Origin: CAZEAC01 sp964510065
GTDB taxonomy: Bacteria; Bdellovibrionota_C; UBA2361; CAIXSY01
NCBI GenBank assembly: GCA_964510065.1
Contig: CAZEAC010000041.1
Coordinates: forward strand, 1 to 37,452
DNA: 37,452 nt
Direction: 5' to 3'
A program made the position numbers and the translations under genes. Under the pieces are notes generated by a model. The model saw only the letters and a program-made list of their open reading frames with translations, had not been told where the DNA came from and ran no database searches. Shown here one piece after another: positions 16,010 through 22,503 of this stretch (positions within the stretch are counted from its first letter, which is position 1; each line of letters begins with the position of its first letter).

Positions 16010-17707
16010 TTAGCGTGATGACGAACGGGTAAGCTCATAGATCTGGCTTGTCCGCGGACTTTGCGCAACCAAGAGTTCAAGCTCAGTTTTCTCTTCATGC
16101 GAGATGTGGTTACCCTGAGTTCCTGCCGAACGGAGTGCAACATACGCGGCACGAGCGCGAATCTCCGTGCTTACTGTATTCATACGAGTCACCTGACGGG
16201 CAAGTTCGAAGGCCTTGGGATGGCGCTTGGCGTGCATATGTACCTCGGCAATTGCCGCCCACGCTTCGTTAGGCGCGTGCTCCTCAATGTTCTTAAGCAA
16301 ATCGCTGGTAAATGTTGCCGGAACTTTTCCTCGTAAGGATCTGCCGGTTGAAAGCAAAGTCCAGAGAAGTTTGCGACGCCAGTCAGAGCTCTGCTCTTCC
16401 TCCCGCAGCATGTCCCAGGCGTATAAAAAGAGACGTTGGGCCTCGGCGTCCAATCGATGCGCAAGCAATCCGTTCCACAAGCTCGCAAAAAGTGGCTTGG
16501 TCAGTCGAAGCGCGGTAAGGCGGCTAAAGCGGGAAAGAAGTTCAATTCCATTCTGATTTGCTTCGAGCTCGAAACGTGACGCGAGCGGCTCGAAATTAGC
16601 TCCCTCTGCCTGGCCTCTGAATGATTTTCCCGTGAGCTTCACCTCTAAGTCGGCAACAAGTGTGGCGATATTGGTGTGTGCGTGCTCTTGTCGTGCGATA
16701 ATGCTCGCAACTCTTTCGCAAAGCTCCAAATCGAGCGAGGTGTCGTCGCTGTAGCGACGCGTAAAAGCCGCTGCGGTAGCGGTAAACTCTGCGGCTGCGG
16801 GGCCATCGATGGATCGCCCCATGGCAAGCACCACATCTTTGCTGAATGCAATATTTCGTACCATGAAATTGGCAAATAGTTTGTGCGCTATGTCATGGTC
16901 AGCATCAGAAGCACAAAGAAAGAATGCCGATGCAAGCAGGCTCGGCTCGAGCGTCATTCTCGATTTTGAAACAAAGCCAATAAGCGACGAAAGCTTTTCG
17001 ACGGCCCTCTCTCGAGTGAGGTGGCTGATGAGACCGCTCACCACACAGCGCGAAGCGTTACGACCATTGACCGTGGCATCAGAATAAATTTCCGCGCAGA
17101 GATGCGGAGAACTCGAAAACAGGCAGCCCATCACCGGCATAAAGAGTATCGTGGTGGCGTAAGATTCAACTTGCGAAAGACCTTCGAATGCCTCGCGTGG
17201 TGACTTCTTCGCCAGCAGCATCAAAGTCGCCAAGCGCGCTTCAGCCTCTGGATTGAGGACAATTCGCCTTTCCTGCGGATCTCGTTCGTTGCCGGGAAGT
17301 GCGAGCCCGAGAAGATAACAATCGAAACACTTTATAAGCGCACTGAGTGAAGTTCGAATAACCCGTGGGAGTCTTCGAACATTAGCAATGCTTTGGGCCT
17401 CGTCAATAGCGGCGAAGAGCTTTTCATGATTTCTCTTGTCGAGATGCCAGTCAGTCAGCGCTTTTAATGAAGCTTTGCTGGACGAAGGGGCAATCCCAAT
17501 TGTACTGCTTGCGAATTCAGAACGCATCAAGTCAGCCTGTTTTTGTATCGCTGCCGAGCCGCAATCGTTGATGCAGGTAAGCAACGCACGCCTCTGCCTT
17601 ATTGTAAGCGCATCAAAAAGTTCGCGCCGTAACGTGAATTTCGGATCTTTATTCCTAATCCTGGTAAGGGCGCTTTCAAATGAAGCTTTCGTGACCGTGG
17701 TTGGCAT
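16010..17707 (-). CDS. unrecognised alpha-helical repeat-like cytosolic protein
   Basis: I do not recognise this 565-residue protein. It has no signal peptide or membrane segment and is almost entirely predicted-helical by composition. Recurrent Ala/Leu-rich helix pairs (for example AEARLATLMLLAKKSPREAFEGLS, AWAAIAEVHMHAKRHPKAFELARQV) give it the look of a TPR-like or HEAT-like solenoid. The C-terminal ~100 residues (NEAWAAIAEVHMHAKRHPKAFELA...) are the most TPR-like part. The ATG at 17707 has a purine-rich AAGGCG upstream but at poor spacing. It lies 89 bases downstream of the Gfo/Idh-Nudix fusion gene on the same strand and may be co-transcribed with it. A scaffold role is only a guess from shape. 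Confidence 0.65.
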   Translation of the reverse strand: MPTTVTKASFESALTRIRNKDPKFTLRRELFDALTIRQRRALLTCINDCGSAAIQKQADLMRSEFASSTIGIAPSSSKASLKALTDWHLDKRNHEKLFAAIDEAQSIANVRRLPRVIRTSLSALIKCFDCYLLGLALPGNERDPQERRIVLNPEAEARLATLMLLAKKSPREAFEGLSQVESYATTILFMPVMGCLFSSSPHLCAEIYSDATVNGRNASRCVVSGLISHLTRERAVEKLSSLIGFVSKSRMTLEPSLLASAFFLCASDADHDIAHKLFANFMVRNIAFSKDVVLAMGRSIDGPAAAEFTATAAAFTRRYSDDTSLDLELCERVASIIARQEHAHTNIATLVADLEVKLTGKSFRGQAEGANFEPLASRFELEANQNGIELLSRFSRLTALRLTKPLFASLWNGLLAHRLDAEAQRLFLYAWDMLREEEQSSDWRRKLLWTLLSTGRSLRGKVPATFTSDLLKNIEEHAPNEAWAAIAEVHMHAKRHPKAFELARQVTRMNTVSTEIRARAAYVALRSAGTQGNHISHEEKTELELLVAQSPRTSQIYELTRSSSR

Positions 17708-17796
17708 AGTGCTACAGCGCCTTCCGCGAAAATAGCAGTCACGGAAAGTAAACTAAAGGTGGTAAGTGATAATCGAAAGAGCGAACTGGACAGGTA

Positions 17797-19299
17797 TTAT
17801 AAACGAGCACTTGGTTCAAGTAAAGCTCGGACCTCTGAAAGCGCGGACTCATAGAGTCCTCGATTCCTTTGAATTGCGGGGAGCCGACGTGCCTCCACGG
17901 GATCAAAGAGCCTGCGCTCTGACGTTTCAAACTCTCGCTTAAAAGGCATTAATGCCTCAATCTGCGAAAGATACACCACCATGTAGCTACGCGGCGACGG
18001 ATAGCGCGGATTACGCTCGGCGCCGACGGGAGTTGTTACCTCGATAAGCGCAAAGAGCCTTGGGTCCTTGAGCTCGGCACAGGCTTCTTCTCGAGTTTCT
18101 CGCTGAACTCCGGCCAGCGCCGATTCATGCGATTCCAGATGACCGCCCGGAAAATCCCAGCTCCGAGTGTCGTGTTTCACCATTAAAATGTCCTCCCCCG
18201 AAAAACAGAGCGCGAGAGCACTTGTAGTAAGCTCGCGTGGTGGAGGAGCCACTACTTTTAGGTGGCGCACAATCGAATCTTTTGGGAGCCACGGAACATT
18301 CGTTTGTACTTCGAGAAGTTCCACGGGGCAGGCATTGTTAGCGACACGAATTTCTTGGCCGTGGCTTGGGTCAAGCGCAGTAGCGAATTCGGCGGCAAAT
18401 AGCATCTCCTTGGTAGTCAGGTAGGGCTTGGCCCGCGCGCGGGTGCTTTTAATGAAATTTGAAGTCACGGCGCGATCTCTTTCTTGGTAGCTTGTCGCGG
18501 GGACGCGCAGCAATTCTTCCTTTTGAGAATTGTGATCATAGACGGAACATTCACCAGATCGAGCTCGAAGTACGGCTTCGCCTCGCTCAAAACGGAGCTG
18601 CGAAGTTTCGAGATAGTTCGCCTCATGAAGGAAGCGTGAACCATGAAATGAAATGCTCAGGCCATCGTCTCGGCGTGCAACGATATGGTAGCGCTCAGGA
18701 CTTGAAAAAACTTTGTGTGCTGTTATGGCGCTTGTTCCAAAGAGAAAGTTAACGAGGTCTATTTCGTGGCTCGCATGATCAAGAAGCAGACTTCGTTCGC
18801 GCTTCCAATCTTGACTTAATCGCGGGTAGGAAAGATCGAATTGAAATGCCAGTACTGGTCCAAGTCTCGAAGTAAGCTGAGGGAGAATATCTTTCAACCA
18901 GAGATAGGGCGGATCCATTCGCCGCGGATGACAGGTAAGAACGGTAAGTCCTTTTGATTCAGCAAGGTACAATGCTTCGACGACCCGTCTAAGCTCTTCT
19001 GCGCTTGTCGCAAGTGGCTTTTCGACAAACACATGTTTTCCCGCATTAACAGCGGCCTCGAGCTGTTCGCAGTGCATAGAATCTGGGGAGCCGATCCATA
19101 CCGCAGAGCCCCGCGTCTGTAGAGCTGCTTCGAGGCTTGCATGAGTTAAACATTGGGTCCCAGCTACTGCCGACTGCGAAGAGTAATTCGGGTCGAATAG
19201 CGAGACAGTTTTGATGTCATGCTCGGCAAGATAGCTGAGGTGCGATCTGCGTAGATGCTTACCTGCGCCGATGGCGATCTGCTGTTGTATGTCATTCAT
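17797..19299 (-). CDS. Gfo/Idh/MocA oxidoreductase fused to a Nudix hydrolase
   Basis: This 500-residue cytosolic protein joins two enzyme families. The N-terminal ~325 residues are a Gfo/Idh/MocA-type NAD(P)-dependent oxidoreductase, with IAIGAGKHLRRSH at the nucleotide-binding start, catalytic-type EKPLAT (E93, K94, P95) and LLLDHASHEIDL, whose H178 matches the family histidine. The C-terminal part (about 357-500) is a Nudix domain, WDFPGGHLESHE...RETREEACA, box 386-408, with all three glutamates REtrEE. The box's later conserved Gly is replaced by C407. GAGGG lies about eight bases before the ATG. It is divergent from a double-length Lrp-like regulator. Substrates are unknown; a sugar, inositol or nucleoside-diphosphate-linked metabolite would fit both halves. 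The fusion is unusual in my knowledge of these families. Confidence 0.85.
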   Translation of the reverse strand: MNDIQQQIAIGAGKHLRRSHLSYLAEHDIKTVSLFDPNYSSQSAVAGTQCLTHASLEAALQTRGSAVWIGSPDSMHCEQLEAAVNAGKHVFVEKPLATSAEELRRVVEALYLAESKGLTVLTCHPRRMDPPYLWLKDILPQLTSRLGPVLAFQFDLSYPRLSQDWKRERSLLLDHASHEIDLVNFLFGTSAITAHKVFSSPERYHIVARRDDGLSISFHGSRFLHEANYLETSQLRFERGEAVLRARSGECSVYDHNSQKEELLRVPATSYQERDRAVTSNFIKSTRARAKPYLTTKEMLFAAEFATALDPSHGQEIRVANNACPVELLEVQTNVPWLPKDSIVRHLKVVAPPPRELTTSALALCFSGEDILMVKHDTRSWDFPGGHLESHESALAGVQRETREEACAELKDPRLFALIEVTTPVGAERNPRYPSPRSYMVVYLSQIEALMPFKREFETSERRLFDPVEARRLPAIQRNRGLYESALSEVRALLEPSARL

Positions 19300-19408
19300 A
19301 ATTGTGCCCTCAATCGTATCGCTTGGTCAATTTCAATATGGCGTTAAAAGGCATGTATAATCAAAACTCTCTATTTTAAAACCTAAATATGATTAATAAT
19401 GGTGATTA
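19300..19408. promoter_or_regulatory. divergent control region of the fusion gene and second double-Lrp gene
   Basis: This AT-rich 109-base gap includes a direct repeat GATTAAT at 19391-19397 and 19404-19410, 13 bases apart and overlapping the ATG of the regulator. That position would suit autorepression. Possible -10 elements for the rightward gene are TATGAT (19388-19393) or AATAAT (19395-19400). GGTGA at 19401-19405 is a possible, closely spaced ribosome binding site. Confidence 0.4.
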
Positions 19409-20422
19409 ATGAGACTTTCGACTCGTGATATGACGATCCTCGCGCTTTACGAATTACGTGGACAGGCGACAATTGGAGAGCTTGCCAAATTGACTGGTCT
19501 TCGCGCCCATGCAGTCGGCTATACCACGTCACGCCTTGAGCACGAGGGAATTCTCGGTGCGATTCGCCCCTCTGTAAATAGCTACCGTTACGGCTTCTGC
19601 CATTACGGCTTCTTTATTAAATTGGCACGAATCGATAATCGTCGTCGGCGCAAACTCGAGGTCTTGATGAACGCAAGTCCTTCTGTTGCATGGTGTGCGG
19701 AGGTCGGCGGTGGATATCATTATGCTTTGGCAATCATGGCCGCAGATCCGCTTTCTGCGCATGTTTCATTCAGTCTGCTCCGTGACAAAGACCTTGAGTT
19801 TTCAGAAGTTTCGCCGGTCATTAGGCTCAGTGTTGAAAGCTATGGCCGCAAATATTTGTCACCTCTGGTGAGGAAGCTTGAGCCGCTTTGGTACGGAAGA
19901 GAGGTAGGCAATGAGAAAATCGACTTAGACGACATGAAGATACTTAAGGCGCTTTTTAGCGCGCCGAGCGGACGCTTCTCAGAAGCAGTAAAAATCGCCG
20001 GAATTCCGCTCTCTACATTGCTTCGAAGGATACGGGAACTCGAGCGTCGTGAGGTAATCACCGGGTATTATCGAGTTGTTGATCCGCGTGTCTTCGGGGT
20101 GCAGATCTTCAACGTACAGATAAAGAATATCGACCTTGGCGCCAAAGGTGCCCATGCGCGCTTTAAAAAATTTGTAGCTGCCTACCCGACGGTGGTGCAC
20201 GCAATCGAGTGTTTGGGAAGTTGGGAGCATGAGATTATCCTTGAGGTCTTCGAAATTCGTGAGGTATCAGAATTTCTTGATCTTCTTAGCGCGCAGTTTG
20301 AGCAGCCGATAGATGCTGAAGTAATTCCTGTATTTCGCTATCTAAAATTCGCTCCGCAGCTTGATGGGATCAGATCCGGCCTTGCTGCGGAGCCGCAAAT
20401 TCAGCATTTCGACGAAAACTGA
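19409..20422 (+). CDS. double-length Lrp/AsnC-family regulator (second copy)
   Basis: The 337-residue protein has the same tandem two-module Lrp/AsnC layout as the regulator at 8495-9475. Module 1 (1-~155) has LSTRDMTILALYELRGQATIGELAKLTGLRAHAVGYTTSRLE, and its sensor half contains VAWCAEVGGGYHYAL. Module 2 (from ~172) has DLDDMKILKALFSAPSGRFSEAVKIAGIPLSTLLRRIRELE, and its sensor half contains LGSWEHEIILEV. Parallel motifs in the two paralogues include W.AEVGG in module 1 and the closing VIPV..YLKF-type strand in module 2. It probably controls the divergent Gfo/Idh-Nudix gene. Its last 81 bases overlap the 3' end of the convergent TerC-family gene. Confidence 0.8.
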   Translation: MRLSTRDMTILALYELRGQATIGELAKLTGLRAHAVGYTTSRLEHEGILGAIRPSVNSYRYGFCHYGFFIKLARIDNRRRRKLEVLMNASPSVAWCAEVGGGYHYALAIMAADPLSAHVSFSLLRDKDLEFSEVSPVIRLSVESYGRKYLSPLVRKLEPLWYGREVGNEKIDLDDMKILKALFSAPSGRFSEAVKIAGIPLSTLLRRIRELERREVITGYYRVVDPRVFGVQIFNVQIKNIDLGAKGAHARFKKFVAAYPTVVHAIECLGSWEHEIILEVFEIREVSEFLDLLSAQFEQPIDAEVIPVFRYLKFAPQLDGIRSGLAAEPQIQHFDEN

Positions 20423-21088
20423 GAACGCCATCGCGAAGTAGATATATCCTTTAGAGACGTGAAAGTGACAGCCTTCCGCGACGAGAACTGTGCCAATCAT
20501 CAGGAGGAACGAGAGTGCCAACATCTTAATCGTTGGATGCTTATTCACAAATTCGTGGATCGAGCCGGCGCATGCGAGCATGACGACAAGGGAGATCAAA
20601 ATCGCAGCGACCATGATAGAAATATGTTGCACCAGCCCTACAGCGGTGATTACAGAATCGAGCGAGAAAACTATATCGAGCACCATGATCTGACCAATGA
20701 CCATCACAAAGCTTGGAGTTTTCCCGGCCCTATTTTGCCCTTCCACGCCCTCAAGCTTGTGATGGATTTCGAGCGTGGCTTTCACTATTAAGAACAATCC
20801 ACCGCCGAGTAAGATTAGATCGCGCCCGCTAATTCCTAATGATGCGACGGTGAACAGTGGTGTGGTGAGACCCACAAGCCAGCTTAAGACAAGGAGCAGC
20901 GCAAGCCGTGATACGACCGCAGCCGAAAGACCCATAAAACGAGCGCGGGCTTGCTGGGCTTTTGGAAGCCGTCCGGCAAGAATCGAGATAAAGATTACAT
21001 TATCGACTCCAAGCACCACTTCCATGGCAGTCAAAGTCAATAAACTGACCCATGTATCACTTTGCGAAAATAGCTCCACTAGTCCCAT
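20342..21088 (-). CDS. TerC-family membrane protein, YgdQ-like
   Basis: This 248-residue membrane protein belongs to the YgdQ/YoaE-type branch of the TerC family. It carries the motifs LTAMEVVLGVDNVIFISILAGRLP near the N terminus, ISGRDLILLGGGLFLIVKA in the middle and LDIVFSLDSVITAVGL later, with the paired acidic residues typical of the family. The predicted role is transport of metal ions (often manganese) or a substrate related to exported-protein metalation; the family's function is incompletely known. GAGG precedes the ATG by seven bases. The C terminus runs ~27 codons into the coding region of the convergent Lrp-like gene. It is from a different TerC subfamily than the Alx-like gene at 11147-12082. 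Confidence 0.9.
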   Translation of the reverse strand: MGLVELFSQSDTWVSLLTLTAMEVVLGVDNVIFISILAGRLPKAQQARARFMGLSAAVVSRLALLLVLSWLVGLTTPLFTVASLGISGRDLILLGGGLFLIVKATLEIHHKLEGVEGQNRAGKTPSFVMVIGQIMVLDIVFSLDSVITAVGLVQHISIMVAAILISLVVMLACAGSIHEFVNKHPTIKMLALSFLLMIGTVLVAEGCHFHVSKGYIYFAMAFSVFVEMLNLRLRSKAGSDPIKLRSEF

Positions 21089-21173
21089 TTACGTGCCTCA
21101 CGAAACCAACAATATACAGCGCTTACTCGTAGCCGGAGAGCCCATACTAGCCAGAGCCGAGAGAAAGCAACAG

Positions 21174-21220
21174 GCCGGGTAGGGAAGCGACATAATTGCC
21201 TTCAAGGCGACTTACCCGGC
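21174..21220. repeat. 8-bp stem with inner hairpin in divergent intergenic region
   Basis: GCCGGGTA (21174-21181) pairs perfectly with TACCCGGC (21213-21220), enclosing an inner stem TTGCC/GGCGA (21196-21200 with 21206-21210) around TTCAA. It lies 86-132 bases upstream of the leftward TerC start, so it could be in that gene's leader. It lies just before the rightward promoter candidate. It does not match the manganese yybP-ykoY motif as I know it. Confidence 0.45.
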
Positions 21221-21225
21221 AAGAA

Positions 21226-21253
21226 TTGCGTAGCGCTCAGGCTGTGGCATAAT
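21226..21253 (+). promoter_or_regulatory. sigma-70-like promoter for the Nudix-like gene
   Basis: TTGCGT at 21226-21231 and CATAAT at 21248-21253 are separated by 16 bases, matching a housekeeping promoter moderately well. A start around 21260 would give a short leader including TAGGAG before the ATG at 21285. Confidence 0.4.
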
Positions 21254-21284
21254 TCCTAAGTTGTGACTTGTTAGGAGTTGATGT

Positions 21285-22064
21285 ATGTCCCCAGGTTCAT
21301 TGCTCGCGAACGCGCGAATTCTTCGTCCTCCAACAACGAGGGATGAACTTGTAACGATGCTTCGAGATCACAATCTTCCCGTCGCCGAATTTGGCGTGGG
21401 CGGGAAAAAATCGATTGATTCTATCTGGGCTAAAGTTGCTAATCAGGAAACAGATTTTGGAGAGTATCAGGGCCGACTTGTACGTATTCTTCCGGCAGTT
21501 GCGCGTGCGTGTGTCACCTACTGCGATACGCATGCGATGAAATATGTGTTGGTAGAAAGCGGACAGGGAATTTATGCTAATGATTCGTTGACTTTACCTG
21601 AAAGAATTCGGCTCGGAGATTTTGGACTGAAAGCGCTTGTTGATAGGCGCTCGCACTGGGCGGTATGGGAAACGATGCGCAAGGGAGAAGACCCAACACT
21701 TGCGATGGTACGGGGCATTTACGAAGAGTTAGTACGAAAAGACCCGCATGATCAATCTCAGATTGATGCGCATGAACTTGAAATTTTTAGGCGAGTAGGG
21801 ATTTACGATCGCGGGTCGTTCGAATCACGGGTGAAGGAGTTGGTCTATCACCGCAAGAGCCAGGAAGAGTACGAAGCCCCCAAAGAGTATCCGGAGCTTG
21901 GTACTCTCTTTACCGCCCATACTTTTGAATTTGTTTTGCCGGACTTTTTATTCCGTCCGGCATATGCCTGTCGTGACGAAGAGGGCAAATTAAATATTTT
22001 CAGCTGGATGCCGCAAGATGTTGCACGCGATGTCCTTGACCAAGCGATACGGCAGCAGCTGTAA
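21285..22064 (+). CDS. unrecognised protein with a degenerate Nudix box
   Basis: This is a 259-residue cytosolic protein that I do not recognise as a whole. Residues 128-150 read WETMRKGEDPTLAMVRGIYEELV. The spacing E135-x7-R143-x-x-x-E147-E148 matches the Nudix box exactly, and the two metal-binding glutamates are kept. The opening Gly is E129 and the first catalytic-region Glu after Arg is G144. The preceding segment YVLVESGQGIYANDSL...HWAVWE fits the beta strands before a Nudix helix. It may be a Nudix-fold protein with altered chemistry or only binding function. TAGGAG lies seven bases before the ATG. It is divergent from the YgdQ-like gene and 2 kb from the Gfo/Idh-Nudix fusion. Confidence 0.65.
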   Translation: MSPGSLLANARILRPPTTRDELVTMLRDHNLPVAEFGVGGKKSIDSIWAKVANQETDFGEYQGRLVRILPAVARACVTYCDTHAMKYVLVESGQGIYANDSLTLPERIRLGDFGLKALVDRRSHWAVWETMRKGEDPTLAMVRGIYEELVRKDPHDQSQIDAHELEIFRRVGIYDRGSFESRVKELVYHRKSQEEYEAPKEYPELGTLFTAHTFEFVLPDFLFRPAYACRDEEGKLNIFSWMPQDVARDVLDQAIRQQL

Positions 22065-22503
22065 TAAAATCACTTGAGCTTTCTCTCTCATTTGGCCTCA
22101 TGATGGGCGAATAGCAACTGAATTGTGTGACAACTATCTGTAGATGATGCACGCTGATCAGCACGGCACTCCCAATGTAATCGACGCGCCTGGGGGTGAG
22201 ATGCTAAAAAATGATTTTTAAAGGCAATTAGACTTTTGTGGTTTTCCGCGCTGGAAGAATATTTGGATTTTAGCTTTATTCAACATCCGTGAATCCTGAA
22301 GTATATTGCCACGCAAGGTAAGTAGTTTGAAATATTACTGAATTAACAGGCTTCGCGCGTTCCCTGAGACAAACAGAAAAAACTGATAGGGCCAAAGAGC
22401 ACCAAGTAGAAGAGGAGGGCGCCTTGGACCGGGGGTTATTCCCGGTTTGCGGCGTCCTCCTCAACGTGATGATTAGGAACCTTTCACTAGATTGGTGAAG
22501 GAG
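22065..22503. other. gene-free convergent intergenic region
   Basis: About 439 bases separate a rightward and a leftward gene. A long hairpin lies at 22412-22462. A small stem CTTTCAC/GTGAAGG near 22483-22502 lies directly 3' of the leftward UPF0182 gene and may help end its transcript. A 62-codon leftward reading frame (22276-22464) has no supporting start or family, and I do not call it. Confidence 0.5.
22412..22462. terminator. long composite hairpin between convergent genes
   Basis: GAGGAGGGCGCC (22412-22423) pairs with GGCGTCCTCCTC (22451-22462) over 12 positions with one G-T wobble. Inside it ACCGGG (22428-22433) pairs with CCCGGT (22441-22446) around a seven-base loop. The position suits a bidirectional transcription stop, but neither strand has a proper U-tract, so the role is inferred. 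Confidence 0.5.

Noticed and set aside
15895..16152. 85-codon leftward reading frame overlapping the 3' end of the 565-residue protein gene
   Set aside because: It overlaps the real gene in another frame, has many basic residues and no start signal.
22276..22464. 62-codon leftward reading frame in the gap after the Nudix-like gene
   Set aside because: No ribosome binding site and no recognisable motif; it runs through the hairpin at 22412-22462.
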